64,000 bases of DNA from Methanobacteriales archaeon HGW-Methanobacteriales-1 (GTDB taxonomy: Archaea > Methanobacteriota > Methanobacteria > Methanobacteriales > Methanobacteriaceae): positions 310,001 to 374,000 of the forward strand of contig PGYO01000001.1 in NCBI GenBank assembly GCA_002839705.1. The letters run 5' to 3'. This document shows positions 28,199 to 38,169 of the stretch, piece by piece. Position numbers and translations under genes: made by a program. How positions within the stretch are numbered: the stretch's first letter is position 1; every line of letters begins with the position of its first letter. The notes beneath the pieces were generated by a model that was not told the origin of the DNA, did not search any database, and saw only the letters and a program-made list of their open reading frames with translations.

Positions 28199-28963
28199 AT
28201 GATTGGAAAAGTAATTTTCATCGGTGGAGGTCCTGGAGACCCGGAACTACTTACTGTCAAGGCTTATAAAGTTATTGAGAACGCAGAAATTATAATATAT
28301 GCTGGTTCTTTAGTAAATAAAGATATTTTAAGCTGTGCTCGAGAAGATGCAACTATTCATAATAGTGCTTCTTTAAATCTAAATGAAATTATTGATTTAA
28401 TGGAAAGCGGGGTTTTAGAAGGTAAAACTGTGGCCAGGGTCCATACGGGCGATCCTGCTATTTATGGTGCTATTGGGGAGCAAATTCGAGAACTGGATAA
28501 AAAAGGTATTGAATATGATATAATTCCTGGAGTAAGTTCTCTTTTTGCAACAGCAGCTGCTTTAAGATCTGAATTAACCCTTCCTGAAATTTCACAGACT
28601 GTGATTATCACTCGACCTGAAGGTAGAACTCCTAAACCCTCAAAAGAATCAATATCTAGTCTGGCCAGTCATCAGGCGACTATGTGCATATTTTTAGGCG
28701 TGCATATGATAAAAAATGTGGTAGAAGATCTTTTGAGTCATTATCCTTTGGATACTCCAGTGGGTGTTGTTCAGAAAGCTTCCTGGCCAGAAGAAATAGT
28801 TGTTAGAGGTACTCTGGAAAATATTTCTAAAAAAGTACTTGATGCGGGAATTAAAAAAACAGCTATGATTGTGGTGGGTCCGGTTTTAGATCCAGGAGAC
28901 TTCAAAGCATCTAAATTGTATGATGCTACATTTAAGCATGAATATAGGGACTCTGAATGTTAA
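28199..28963 (+). CDS. cbiF: Cobalt-precorrin-4 C11-methyltransferase
   Basis: A SAM-dependent tetrapyrrole methylase of the anaerobic cobamide pathway, needed for the corrinoid of methyl-CoM formation. The family motifs are VIFIGGGPGDPELLTVKA at the N-terminus, IIIYAGSLVNKDIL, VARVHTGDPAIYGAIGEQ and IIPGVSSLFATAAAL. YAGSLV and GVSSLFA are characteristic of CbiF/CobM rather than of the other tetrapyrrole methylases. 254 residues, normal length. Confidence 0.92.
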   Translation: MIGKVIFIGGGPGDPELLTVKAYKVIENAEIIIYAGSLVNKDILSCAREDATIHNSASLNLNEIIDLMESGVLEGKTVARVHTGDPAIYGAIGEQIRELDKKGIEYDIIPGVSSLFATAAALRSELTLPEISQTVIITRPEGRTPKPSKESISSLASHQATMCIFLGVHMIKNVVEDLLSHYPLDTPVGVVQKASWPEEIVVRGTLENISKKVLDAGIKKTAMIVVGPVLDPGDFKASKLYDATFKHEYRDSEC

Positions 28964-29058
28964 AATGAATTAGATAAATTTATTCAATATTATTTACTTC
29001 AAATTATTTAATTATTTTTTTTTAAATATCTGATATTTGTTTATTATTTTACACTAAT

Positions 29059-29442
29059 CTAAAAAACAATCACCTTGAGATGCTCCATTTTCCCACAGTT
29101 TCTAAACTTCCGAGCAAGGTCTTTTATTCGCAAAGCATCGCCTTCTAAAATGAATATTTCAAGACAATTTCCCTCTTTTAAATGACTGTGTATTTGAGTA
29201 TTTATGATGTCTTCATAGTTGTGTTTAACCTCAGTTACTTTATCTTCAACTTTTTGACTATGTATTAAAAAAATTACAGCATTCACATTTCCTGAGATAT
29301 TTTTGCTTTGTCGGTTATCATCAATTAATATTCTAGCAGCGGCTCTAATAACATCGGATCTGCCAGAAAATCCCATATCTTCTTTTAGAGAGTCTAATTC
29401 TCCTAAAAGTTTTTCATTTAGGGATATGCTTATTATGGTCAT
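29059..29442 (-). CDS. NikR-family ribbon-helix-helix metal regulator
   Basis: The N-terminal 45 residues are a ribbon-helix-helix DNA-binding domain (ISISLNEKLLGELDSL, GFSGRSDVIRAAAR). The C-terminal ACT-like metal domain carries H74, H85, H87 and C93, the same spacing (+11, +13, +19) as the nickel ligands of E. coli NikR. It should therefore bind nickel or a related metal. It is transcribed away from a Zn/Mn-type ABC transporter operon, its probable target. A candidate operator lies in the shared intergenic region. Confidence 0.85.
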   Translation of the reverse strand: MTIISISLNEKLLGELDSLKEDMGFSGRSDVIRAAARILIDDNRQSKNISGNVNAVIFLIHSQKVEDKVTEVKHNYEDIINTQIHSHLKEGNCLEIFILEGDALRIKDLARKFRNCGKMEHLKVIVF

Positions 29443-29583
29443 AACATTAATTTTTTTAATAACTATTTATAAATGTTTTCATAAATTTTATTAAGATTAA
29501 TTTTAAATATTAATAAATATTATATATTAAATTAAGAAAAATTAATAAATCAAAATTAATAAATTTATTATCTTAACTTTCAA

Positions 29584-29605
29584 GGTCTTAAACAATCATT
29601 AGACC
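29584..29605. promoter_or_regulatory. Candidate metal-regulator operator (GGTCT-N12-AGACC)
   Basis: A perfect 5-bp inverted repeat, GGTCT and AGACC, is separated by 12 bases, in the 273-bp region between the NikR-like gene and the ABC transporter operon. NikR proteins bind spaced dyads of this general geometry. Short arms make chance occurrence possible. Confidence 0.3.
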
Positions 29606-29715
29606 AGGTTAGAGTTAGGGGTTAATTAAAATTTTAGATATCATTATAAAGTTATTGAAGTTAAAAAAATATTATAAATTGACTCTAATCTCAATAAAAT
29701 AAAAAGAGGAATCAC

Positions 29716-30660
29716 ATGGAAAAAGACTTTAAGATTCTTTTTATGGTAGTTTTAATAATTTTGACTGTTTCCGGAACACTAATTTATTTTTCTAATTATC
29801 ATGATTTCTTGAATTATAATAATGCTTCAAATGTATCTAATAGTAAAATAGTTGTCGCAGCATCTGTTTTACCTCAAAAAGAATTCATTGAAAAAGTGGG
29901 TGGGGATAAAGTCCAGGTAATCATTATGGTTCCTCCCGGAGCGGATCCACATACCTATGAACCAAAAGCCAGCCAAATGGAGCAGATTGCTAATGCTCAA
30001 ATCTATGTTCAGGTAGGGTCGGGAATTGACTTTGAAATGACTTGGATTGATAAAATCAAATCTCTTAATCGTAATATGATTGTAATAAATGATTCTAAGG
30101 GGATTACTTTTATTCCAAGTATTGAAAATACTTCAAATACTGAAAAAAATGGAGAAAACTTTTCTAGTACGGGAATAATTGAATCTGATCCTCATGTCTG
30201 GGTTTCGCCAAAAAATGCCCAAATAATGGTTGAAAATATTTATCAAGGTCTGGTAAAAATTGACCCACAAAATAAGGAGTATTATTTAATTAATAAAGAA
30301 AACTATTTGAAAGAACTAAGACAACTGGATAAAAACATTACTCGTGAGCTTTCTAATCAAAAAGGGTCTAAAATATTGGTTTATCATCCTTCATGGGGAT
30401 ATTTTTGCCAGGATTATGGAATGACCCAAATAGCTATTGAGAAGGAAGGAAAAGATCCAACACCTAAAGAAATGATGAATATTATTAACTTATCCAAAAA
30501 AGACAATATTACGGCAATATTTGTTTCGCCTCAGTATAATACGAGAAGTTCAGAGGTTATAGCTTCTGAAATAGGGGCTAAACTTATTTTTGTAGATGAA
30601 CTTGCACCAGACTATGTCGTTAATATGAGAAAAATTGTCAAGGCCTTCGAAAATGGGTGA
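29716..30660 (+). CDS. Zn/Mn-type ABC transporter substrate-binding protein (ZnuA/TroA family)
   Basis: The 314-residue protein has an N-terminal membrane anchor (ILFMVVLIILTVSGTLIYF) and a cluster A-I binding fold. Metal-ligand histidines are visible in GADPHTYEP, ESDPHVWVSP and LVYHPSWGYF, and a probable acidic ligand in FVDELAPDY. There is no long His-rich loop. It captures a divalent metal outside the membrane for the two following genes. The neighbouring NikR-like regulator raises the question of nickel versus zinc. Confidence 0.88.
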   Translation: MEKDFKILFMVVLIILTVSGTLIYFSNYHDFLNYNNASNVSNSKIVVAASVLPQKEFIEKVGGDKVQVIIMVPPGADPHTYEPKASQMEQIANAQIYVQVGSGIDFEMTWIDKIKSLNRNMIVINDSKGITFIPSIENTSNTEKNGENFSSTGIIESDPHVWVSPKNAQIMVENIYQGLVKIDPQNKEYYLINKENYLKELRQLDKNITRELSNQKGSKILVYHPSWGYFCQDYGMTQIAIEKEGKDPTPKEMMNIINLSKKDNITAIFVSPQYNTRSSEVIASEIGAKLIFVDELAPDYVVNMRKIVKAFENG

Positions 30661-30750
30661 AATAATAAATTCTATTTAAACTGAGCTTAAATTGGATTAA
30701 TCAATGAATCTTTATAAAATAAATTATTAGATTGTGATGTTGGTGATTTA

Positions 30751-31497
30751 ATGTCTTTTAATGTGGTTTCAATTAAAAATATGAGTTATAAAATTAGGGA
30801 TAACTATATTCTTGAAGATATAACTCTTTCTATAAAAAATAATGATTTTTTAGCAATAATTGGTCCTAATGGCGGCGGAAAAAGCACATTGCTAAAAATT
30901 ATAATGGGATTATTAAAACCCGAGAAGGGCACCGTGTCGGTTTTTAATACCTCTCCTGAAGAAGCAAGAGGTAAAATCGGATATTTGCCTCAAATAACTC
31001 ATTTGGAATCTGATTTTCCTATTAATGTATTTGATACGGTCATGATGGGTAGATATAATGGAATTTTTAAGGATTACACTAATAAAGACGAAAAATATGT
31101 CATGGAATCTCTAGAAGCAGTTAAAATGGCCGATTTTAAGGATAAACAAATTGGAAATTTATCTGGAGGTGAGATGCAGCGTGTTCTAATTGCAAGAGCT
31201 TTATCTAGAAGGCCTAAATTATTATTACTTGATGAGCCAACTGCTAGTATTGATCCGGAAATGCAAAGCCTGTTTTATGAACTTTTAAAGAAAATTAGGA
31301 AAGAAATGGCAGTTGTTTTAGTTTCTCATGATGTAGGTGTGGTTTCATCTTATGTAGAAAGCATTGCTTGTTTGAATGGTCGACTATTTTCGCATGGCCC
31401 TGTTGAAACTGCAGCTAAAGGTATAAAAGAAGCATATAACTTTAAATTGGATTTGTTAACTCATGGAACACCTAGAAGGATATTAAAAGAACACTAA
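30751..31497 (+). CDS. Metal ABC transporter ATP-binding protein
   Basis: A 248-residue ABC ATPase of the ZnuC/MntB group. Walker A is GPNGGGKST, the signature is LSGGEMQR, and Walker B is LLLLDEPTASIDPE, with the switch histidine in VLVSHDVG. The ATG follows GGTGATTTA. It energises the permease encoded 39 bp downstream and is fed by the binding protein upstream. Confidence 0.93.
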   Translation: MSFNVVSIKNMSYKIRDNYILEDITLSIKNNDFLAIIGPNGGGKSTLLKIIMGLLKPEKGTVSVFNTSPEEARGKIGYLPQITHLESDFPINVFDTVMMGRYNGIFKDYTNKDEKYVMESLEAVKMADFKDKQIGNLSGGEMQRVLIARALSRRPKLLLLDEPTASIDPEMQSLFYELLKKIRKEMAVVLVSHDVGVVSSYVESIACLNGRLFSHGPVETAAKGIKEAYNFKLDLLTHGTPRRILKEH

Positions 31498-31536
31498 CTT
31501 CATTAATATATTTGAACAATTTTTAGGAGCGATTTA

Positions 31537-32340
31537 ATGCTTGATTTTCTTCAATATCAATTCATGCAAAATGCAATTATTTCTGCTATTTTAGTCAGTG
31601 TAGCATGTGGCCTGGTGGGAACTTATGTAGTTCTCAAAAAAATAGTTTCTATAAGTGGTGGAATATCACACGCGGCATTTGGTGGAATTGGATTGGGATA
31701 TTTTCTGGGAATTAATCCCGTATTAAGTGCCATACCATTTAGTATTTTATCGGCTGTTTTTATGGGTGAGATAAGCAAAAAAGTTGATATTAGTGAAGAT
31801 ACTGCTATAGGAATATTATGGTCTGTGGGAATGGCCATTGGTATAATATTTATTAATTTAACTCCAGGATATGCTCCAGATTTGTTTAGTTACCTTTTTG
31901 GAAGTATTTTAACAGTTCCTAGTTCTGATTTAATTATAATGTTGGTTTTAGATGTAATTATTTTATTAACCGTAATTTTATTTAGAAGAGAATTTGCAGC
32001 CATATCCTTTGATGAAGAGTTCGCAGAAGCATTAGGAATCCGTGCTAATCTTTTTTACATACTTTTACTGGCTATGGTGGCTTTGAGTGTTGTTGTTTTG
32101 ATTAAAGTGGTGGGTGTGATATTAATAATAGCTCTTTTAACGATTCCATCTGCTATTGCCCGACAGTTTACTTACAATCTTCCAAAATTAATGTTATTAT
32201 CTATTTTCTTAGGTATGATTCTTACCATGTCGGGCCTGATGTTATCATATATTTATGATATTTCCTCAGGAGCAACCATAGTATTAGTGTTAGGAATGGC
32301 CTTTGCGGTGGTATCAATTGCACGAAGATACTTGTATTAA
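31537..32340 (+). CDS. Metal ABC transporter permease (ABC-3 family)
   Basis: The 267-residue protein has eight or nine hydrophobic helices and ABC-3 features such as [18 protein letters not shown] near residue 45 and [13 protein letters not shown] in the cytoplasmic coupling region. It forms the membrane channel for the metal captured by the upstream binding protein. GGAG lies 7 nt before the ATG. It is the last gene of the three-gene operon. Confidence 0.92.
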   Translation: MLDFLQYQFMQNAIISAILVSVACGLVGTYVVLKKIVSISGGISHAAFGGIGLGYFLGINPVLSAIPFSILSAVFMGEISKKVDISEDTAIGILWSVGMAIGIIFINLTPGYAPDLFSYLFGSILTVPSSDLIIMLVLDVIILLTVILFRREFAAISFDEEFAEALGIRANLFYILLLAMVALSVVVLIKVVGVILIIALLTIPSAIARQFTYNLPKLMLLSIFLGMILTMSGLMLSYIYDISSGATIVLVLGMAFAVVSIARRYLY

Positions 32341-32646
32341 ATTATAATTAAAATTTGGGTTAATTTTTATTTATAGATTTATTATAATAGCGGATTAATT
32401 ACTAATTTTGACTGGATTCTATTTTTTATCAGTATTTATTAATTGAAATATTAAAATAAATTTAAATAAGAATTCTTAATTTATAAGTATAAGTTTTAAT
32501 AATAAAATTTATTAGTGAACTAAAAAAAATCATGATACCATCATGTTAAAATATCATATAATTTCAAAATTTAGAATTTTATAAGTATTAATAAATAATT
32601 TCAGGCATTTCAAAGAAGATATTATATTCAAAATGAGGGATTTAGT
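32341..32646. other. Intergenic region before the Sm-like gene, with a short palindrome
   Basis: About 300 AT-rich bases. The only ordered element is CATGAT-ACC-ATCATG at 32531-32545, a perfect 6-bp dyad about 100 bp before the Sm-like gene. No ORF or RNA gene is apparent. Confidence 0.4.
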
Positions 32647-32853
32647 ATGGAATGCGGTTCAGATCTTAGAGATACACTTAAATCAGCTTTAGGTGATTAT
32701 TTAAGTATAACCCTTATCACGGGTAAAACATATTATGGTGAAGTTAAAACTGTAGAAACAGATTATGTACTTATAGAGCTAAGATTACGTGGAGGCAAGA
32801 ATAAAACTTCGGTTATATTGCCATTTGCACACATAGTTACTATAACCATTTAA
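32647..32853 (+). CDS. Tiny Sm-like (LSm-fold) protein
   Basis: The 68-residue protein has a helix followed by the beta pattern of an Sm fold: DYLSITLITGKTYYGEVKTV resembles Sm1 strands 1-2, and VILPFAHIVTITI resembles the Sm2 end. Sm proteins form rings that bind U-rich RNA, but the canonical Sm2 RNA-binding KG/RG signature is not clear. It stands alone between the transporter operon and rpiA. The fold call is inference from the strand pattern. Confidence 0.45.
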   Translation: MECGSDLRDTLKSALGDYLSITLITGKTYYGEVKTVETDYVLIELRLRGGKNKTSVILPFAHIVTITI

Positions 32854-33052
32854 ATGAAAAATTAAGTGTTTTTTAAAAGAAATATTATACTAAATTAAAT
32901 TTATATCTTAAATATATTATAAAAATTTTTTTTTAATTTTATTATTAATTTAATAAAAATAAATTAAATTTTTAGTTAATATCATTCTATTTTTTTAAAA
33001 TAATTTTATTTCAAAAATTTAGTTCATAATAGTTTGCAATCTATCTATAAAA

Positions 33053-33718
33053 CTAAATCTTTTTTATACCGTCTGGTGTTCCCACAAAAACTTGATCAAC
33101 AACTCCAGAGAAAATTCCGTTTTCAACAACGCCTGGAATGGAATTTAATTCAATTTCAAGTTCTTCTGGATCATTTAAAATCCCGAATTCAGCATCTATG
33201 ACAAAATTTCCATTGTCAGTTATAACTGGACCATCTTTTCGCTCAGCCATTCTTATTGAAGTAGCCACTCCCATATCTTCTAAAATTTGAGAAACGACTC
33301 TAGCGGCAGTAGGAATAACTTCTAATGGTACTGGGAATTTTCCAAGGGTTTCGACCATTTTAGAATCATCTACAATAACAATAAATCGATCTGCAGAGTA
33401 ATCGATAATTTTTTCTAGTGTGTGAGCCGCACCTCCTCCTTTAATGAGATTTAAAGCAGGATCTACTTCATCAGCACCATCTACAGCGAGGTCTATATCG
33501 TGTTCTTCTAGAGTGGTTACTGGTATATTGCAGTCGTTGGCCAGGAAAAAAGACTGATAAGATGTGGGTATTCCCATAATGTCCAAATCTTCTTCTTTTA
33601 TTCTCATTCCTAGTTTTTCTATAAAATAATGAGTGGTTGATCCAGTTCCTAAACCAACGACCTGCCCATCTAAAACTTCTTTAGCTGCCTCATAACCGGT
33701 ATTTTTTTTTAAATTCAT
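33053..33718 (-). CDS. rpiA: Ribose-5-phosphate isomerase A
   Basis: It interconverts ribose-5-phosphate and ribulose-5-phosphate, giving ribose for nucleotides. The 221-residue protein has the family motifs [16 protein letters not shown] near residue 21, [23 protein letters not shown] around the active site with the catalytic Asp and Lys, and [21 protein letters not shown]. The start has GGAG 7 nt upstream. Confidence 0.94.
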   Translation of the reverse strand: MNLKKNTGYEAAKEVLDGQVVGLGTGSTTHYFIEKLGMRIKEEDLDIMGIPTSYQSFFLANDCNIPVTTLEEHDIDLAVDGADEVDPALNLIKGGGAAHTLEKIIDYSADRFIVIVDDSKMVETLGKFPVPLEVIPTAARVVSQILEDMGVATSIRMAERKDGPVITDNGNFVIDAEFGILNDPEELEIELNSIPGVVENGIFSGVVDQVFVGTPDGIKKI

Positions 33719-33862
33719 TTTAAATCTCCTTATTTAAAAAATTTGAGCAAATATTTGAATTAATAAATAAATTACAATAATATGTGGAATGAATGTAAGA
33801 TTTCAATATATTAATTTGTCTTTAATGAGCTAGTTAATTAACTTAAATTAATAATAAAAAAT

Positions 33863-34294
33863 TTAGTATTTCAAAATGACCCGATTAAGATCATACCCCT
33901 TAGCACATTTTTTGGAAGGTTTTCCTAGTGTCTTAACAATTTTACATTTGTCATCTTCATATAATCCTTCTGGGAAACACATATCATGCATTTCACATTC
34001 TTCTTCACAATTAGGATGTTTTATTGAGATCATAGATCCTTCAAAAGCTCTTTTTGAATCAACTAGAGCTTTTATATTGGCCTTTTCAACTTCTATAACT
34101 TTTACTTTATGGCCTTCGTGTAGATTACATTTCTGTTCAGAATCTTTGATATTTTTGATAATATACATTCTTCCTTCTTCTAGAGAATCAACACAAGTAC
34201 CTTTAAAACGGCATTCATCGCATTCTGGAGCAGATCCACAATGCATAAATATTAATCCTTTTTTTGCAAGTTTTTTTCCAATGAGGGTTATCAA
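33863..34294 (-). CDS. UPF0179 cysteine-rich protein
   Basis: The 143-residue protein matches the UPF0179 family of archaea, with paired cysteine groups HCGSAPECDECRFKGTC near the N-terminus and HPNCEEECEMHDMC further on, plus KKCAKGYDLNRV near the end. These probably hold zinc or an Fe-S cluster. The start is a TTG directly after the egsA stop codon, with GTGATTTAA supplying the ribosome-binding site, so it is translationally coupled to egsA. Function unknown. Confidence 0.85.
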   Translation of the reverse strand: MITLIGKKLAKKGLIFMHCGSAPECDECRFKGTCVDSLEEGRMYIIKNIKDSEQKCNLHEGHKVKVIEVEKANIKALVDSKRAFEGSMISIKHPNCEEECEMHDMCFPEGLYEDDKCKIVKTLGKPSKKCAKGYDLNRVILKY

Positions 34295-35338
34295 TTAAAT
34301 CACTTCCGTTTTAATGGCCAGCTTTTCTGCTGCTTCTCTGGTAAGACCACGATCTCCCAGAATTGTGTATCTTTCTTTTCGAATACTATGTGCCATAGTA
34401 AGGGCTTCAATAATATATTCTGCGTCTATACCTAGCTCTTCTGCAGTAGTGGGTGCGTGCATTCTTTTTAGAGCATCCCTAATAAACTGCCAATCTTCTC
34501 CATGAAGATGCATCATCATTATAGTTCCTACACCGCATTGTTCTCCGTGCAGGGCTGGTTTTGGAGCAATCATATCTAGGGCATGACTGAATTTATGTTC
34601 TGAGCCACTCGCGGGCCTACTTGTGCCGGCAATACTGATGGCAATACTACTACTAATTAATGATTTTACAACCATACGTGCGCTCTCTTCTAAGCCTTCT
34701 TTAATGGAATCTGAGTATTTGATTATCATTTTGGCAGTCATTAATGAAAGTGCAGAAGCAGATTCACTGTAATCTTCATTTAATAATCGGCTGGCAAGTT
34801 TCCAATCAAGTATGGCTGTATAATTTGAAATTATATCTCCACATCCTGCAGCTAATAGTCTTATAGGAGCTTTACTAATAATTTCTGTATCAGCAATGAC
34901 TCCTAAAGGAGAATTTGCTTCTAAAGAAACAGTTCCTCCACTATTACGTATGGAAGCTCTTGGTGAAGCAATTCCATCGTGAGATGCAGCTGTAGGTACA
35001 CTAATAAAATGAATATTGGAATTGGTGGACGCCATTTTTGCTACATCTATTACTTTTCCCCCACCTACTCCTAAAACAGCAGAAACATCGTTTATTTTTT
35101 TCTGAACTTTTTTAACAGCTTTATCAGAAGCTTCATGGATTGTTACATTTTCAACATTAAATCCTTCGGCTTCAAGACTTTCAATAGCTTTTTCACCACC
35201 AATACTCAGTGTTTTAGGGCCAGTGACTACTAATATATTGTCTTCAAACCTTAAATTACGGCATATAATGCCTGTTTTGTTGATTACTCCTGCTCCGGTA
35301 TGTATCTCACGGGGCAGTTGTATTTTCTTTGAATCCAT
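34295..35338 (-). CDS. egsA: Glycerol-1-phosphate dehydrogenase [NAD(P)+]
   Basis: It makes sn-glycerol-1-phosphate, the archaeal lipid backbone, from dihydroxyacetone phosphate. The 347-residue protein has the NAD motif [36 protein letters not shown] and the metal-ligand histidines in [13 protein letters not shown] and [16 protein letters not shown]. It is upstream of and coupled to UPF0179. A 9-bp inverted repeat next to its probable TATA box may be an operator. Confidence 0.94.
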   Translation of the reverse strand: MDSKKIQLPREIHTGAGVINKTGIICRNLRFEDNILVVTGPKTLSIGGEKAIESLEAEGFNVENVTIHEASDKAVKKVQKKINDVSAVLGVGGGKVIDVAKMASTNSNIHFISVPTAASHDGIASPRASIRNSGGTVSLEANSPLGVIADTEIISKAPIRLLAAGCGDIISNYTAILDWKLASRLLNEDYSESASALSLMTAKMIIKYSDSIKEGLEESARMVVKSLISSSIAISIAGTSRPASGSEHKFSHALDMIAPKPALHGEQCGVGTIMMMHLHGEDWQFIRDALKRMHAPTTAEELGIDAEYIIEALTMAHSIRKERYTILGDRGLTREAAEKLAIKTEVI

Positions 35339-35869
35339 GTTATCTTACCTGTTTATAATGATTATATTTTAAGCACCTTTAATAAAATAATTTTGGATTT
35401 TTAAGCCACTCTTACGCTTAAAAAGTTTAATATAAATTTTATGTTGTTATTATCTATCTAAGTAACTATTGTATTATTCTTATCATATTTTTTGAAATTA
35501 AATGTATAAATATAATAATTAACAAGGATAATAAATCGGATATTAATAAGAATGATTAAATAATATTAAAATAAGGATTAAAATAATGTACTAAGTTAGT
35601 TATAAGAAATAAATGTAGTTAATTAAAATATTAGTTTTCTAAACTGAATAATATTCTAGAAATAGATTATTGAAATTAAAAGTTTTAAGTATTGATTAGT
35701 TATGAATTTTTTAAATAATCTTTAAATGATATGGGAGTAGATTATTGTTATTGATAATATAGGTCGATTTAATTTAATCAATTTTATAATAAATATTTAT
35801 TATTTAAACTCCATAAATCAATTATAACGCTTATTACTAACTTTATCTCAGTAAATCACGGTGAAAAAT
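35339..35869. other. 530-bp divergent intergenic region between egsA and proS
   Basis: AT-rich and without a supported ORF. It holds the egsA operator candidate (35398-35424) and, on the minus strand, a TATA-like TTTATATTAAA just beyond it. The proS promoter is not clear among many TATA-like stretches. No tRNA or conserved RNA fold was recognised. Confidence 0.5.
35398..35424. promoter_or_regulatory. Perfect 9-bp inverted repeat upstream of egsA
   Basis: TTTTTAAGC and GCTTAAAAA are separated by nine bases. The element lies 60-86 bp before the egsA ATG and just downstream of a minus-strand TATA-like TTTATATTAAA, where a bound repressor would block transcription initiation. Confidence 0.45.
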
Positions 35870-37273
35870 ATGACAAATTTCAGTGAATGGTTTCACAATA
35901 TATTAGAGGAAGCAGAAATTTTAGACTCCCGTTATCCAATCAAAGGAATGAATGTTTGGCTTCCTAATGGTTTTAAAATAAGAAAATACACTTTAAATAT
36001 CCTTAAAGATATTTTAGATAAAGAACATGAAGAAGTGCTTTTCCCATTACTTATTCCTGAAGATGAACTTGCAAAAGAGGCTATTCATGTAAAAGGATTC
36101 GAAGAAGAGGTTTATTGGATAAATCATGGTGGTTTAACTGAATTAAACAAAAAAATGGCTTTACGGCCAACCAGTGAAACTGCAATGTATCCTATGTTTT
36201 CTTTATGGGTTAGATCTCACACAGATTTACCTATGAAGTTTTACCAGGTTGTAAACACATTCCGGTATGAAACTAAACACACCAGACCACTAATAAGAGT
36301 AAGAGAGATTACTACTTTTAAGGAAGCACACACGGTTCACAGCAGCAGAGAAGACGCTCAAAAACAGGTTGAAGATGCTATTAAGATTTATAAAGAGTTC
36401 TTTGATGTTTTAGGAATTCCTTACTTAATTACTAAAAGGCCAGTATGGGATAAATTCCCGGGTGCAGACTATACCATGGCTTTTGATACATTACTACCTG
36501 ATGGAAAGACTTTGCAGATTGGTACGGTCCATAATTTAGGCCAAACCTTTGCCAAAACTTTTGAAATCACTTTCGAAACTCCTGAAGGGGAGCACGAATA
36601 TGCTTATCAAACGTGTTATGGTCTCTCGGATAGAGTTATTGCTTCAGTTATTGGTATTCATGGAGATGATTCTGGTTTATGCCTTCCACCTGAAATTTCA
36701 CCATATCAAGTAGTAATAGTTCCGATCATATTTAAAAAAGGCGGGGAAGAAGTAATAGCTGCTTGTGAGGAAATTCAGAGTAAACTGAAAGATGCTGGAT
36801 TCAGAGTTCACCTGGATAATCGGGATATACGGGCCGGTAAAAAATTCTATGATTGGGAAATGAAAGGAGTTCCCTTAAGAATAGAATTAGGGCCAAGAGA
36901 TTTAAATGATAATAAAGCTGTCTTCTTAAGAAGAGATACCATGGAAAAAATCAGTGTTTCCCTTGAAGAGGATATTATAGATAATGTTAAAAACTTAATG
37001 TCGGATATTAGTTTGAATATGGGAGAAAAAGCCCGGGAAAAATTCAATACTCATATTCGCCAAGTAAATAATATTGAAGATGTTAAAGAGTCTATAGAAA
37101 ATGAAAAAGGTATAATTTCATTTGCATGGTGTGGTGAAGAGTCCTGTGGAAAAGAAATAGAAGAAATAGCAAATGTAGATATTTTAGGTGTTCAAGAGGA
37201 AGAACCTTCTGGAAAATGTTTCAATTGCAGTAGAAAAGCTAAATTCAAGGCTTTCCTGGCAAAAACATATTAA
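35870..37273 (+). CDS. proS: Prolyl-tRNA synthetase (archaeal/eukaryotic type)
   Basis: Class II synthetase that charges tRNA-Pro. Motif 2/3 regions include [36 protein letters not shown] and [19 protein letters not shown]-terminal zinc-binding domain has CGEESCGKE and [10 protein letters not shown], ending in the family's terminal aromatic residue (AKTY). The ATG at 35870 lies five bases after GGTGA; the GTG at 35861 is part of that site. Confidence 0.95.
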   Translation: MTNFSEWFHNILEEAEILDSRYPIKGMNVWLPNGFKIRKYTLNILKDILDKEHEEVLFPLLIPEDELAKEAIHVKGFEEEVYWINHGGLTELNKKMALRPTSETAMYPMFSLWVRSHTDLPMKFYQVVNTFRYETKHTRPLIRVREITTFKEAHTVHSSREDAQKQVEDAIKIYKEFFDVLGIPYLITKRPVWDKFPGADYTMAFDTLLPDGKTLQIGTVHNLGQTFAKTFEITFETPEGEHEYAYQTCYGLSDRVIASVIGIHGDDSGLCLPPEISPYQVVIVPIIFKKGGEEVIAACEEIQSKLKDAGFRVHLDNRDIRAGKKFYDWEMKGVPLRIELGPRDLNDNKAVFLRRDTMEKISVSLEEDIIDNVKNLMSDISLNMGEKAREKFNTHIRQVNNIEDVKESIENEKGIISFAWCGEESCGKEIEEIANVDILGVQEEEPSGKCFNCSRKAKFKAFLAKTY

Positions 37274-37403
37274 TTAATGATTTAGAATTCGATAAATTTG
37301 AATTTACATTTTTAATAATACATTTTTTACTAGAATTAACTGATATGTAAATTAAATTTAATAATTAAAATAATGTATAACCCTAAAGGACTGAGGAAGA
37401 GTA

Positions 37404-38096
37404 ATGAATTACCGAATCATTTTGATGTTAATGGTCATATGTTTATTTGCTGTAGGATTTGGAGCTATGAATTTCATATCTGCCAAAGGATTAACCCTAG
37501 AGGAAGCTTATAATGCGGGTAATGTTGTTATTACTCAGCAAACACCTGCAGGAACCATACCTCATGAAATAAATATTCAAAACAAAGGAAAAAATCCGGT
37601 GAATGTTCAAAAAGGCACTATCCTCTCCAGTAAAGATTCTCAAGATTTAGTAATTGCTCGTGATGAAGTTGTTTCACCTAATACTAAAATAACAGTTCCT
37701 GCTTACTGCATTGAGCCTGATCAAAAAGCAATTGAAAATAAAAAGCTTACAGTATCAGGTTTAGCTCCTCAGGTTATTACTGAGATTGCATCATCTTCCA
37801 ATCCTGAAAATCCTTCTGATGCATTAAATGCTCAACTAAAAATCTGGACTATTGTGGGCGGGCCTGACTTTAATATTTACACGGGAGAAGTAGCTGCGGT
37901 TAGTCAAAAACAAGATATAAGCTTCTATGATATTAAAGGAAACTTATCTAATGCTAAAATTGAAGTAATGACCAAATTTAATTTAACTGCAGATCAAATG
38001 AACAATGTAAATATTAATAGTTCAATATTAAACCAAAGCCAGAGTTTTACTGAACAAGTAACGAATTGGTTTAGTGGGTTAGGATTAAATTTATGA
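37404..38096 (+). CDS. Secreted or membrane-anchored protein of unknown function
   Basis: The 230-residue protein has an N-terminal hydrophobic signal/anchor (IILMLMVICLFAVGFGAMNF) followed by a beta-rich extracytoplasmic domain. Segments such as HEINIQNKGKNPVNVQKGTIL and VPAYCIEPDQKA suggest an immunoglobulin-like fold with one exposed cysteine. The C-terminal part is Asn/Ser-rich with several N-x-S/T sequons that could be glycosylated. I do not recognise a named family. It lies 74 bp before cofC on the same strand. Confidence 0.55.
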   Translation: MNYRIILMLMVICLFAVGFGAMNFISAKGLTLEEAYNAGNVVITQQTPAGTIPHEINIQNKGKNPVNVQKGTILSSKDSQDLVIARDEVVSPNTKITVPAYCIEPDQKAIENKKLTVSGLAPQVITEIASSSNPENPSDALNAQLKIWTIVGGPDFNIYTGEVAAVSQKQDISFYDIKGNLSNAKIEVMTKFNLTADQMNNVNINSSILNQSQSFTEQVTNWFSGLGLNL

Positions 38097-38169
38097 TATA
38101 TCCTTTGAGTAATAACCTTTTAGTTAGAATACAATATAATAGAAAAATATTATTTTCTGGAGATTAACT

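Noticed and set aside
35339-35869. RNA gene in the egsA-proS gap
   Set aside because: No tRNA T-loop pattern or stable fold was recognised; the region is AT-rich promoter sequence.
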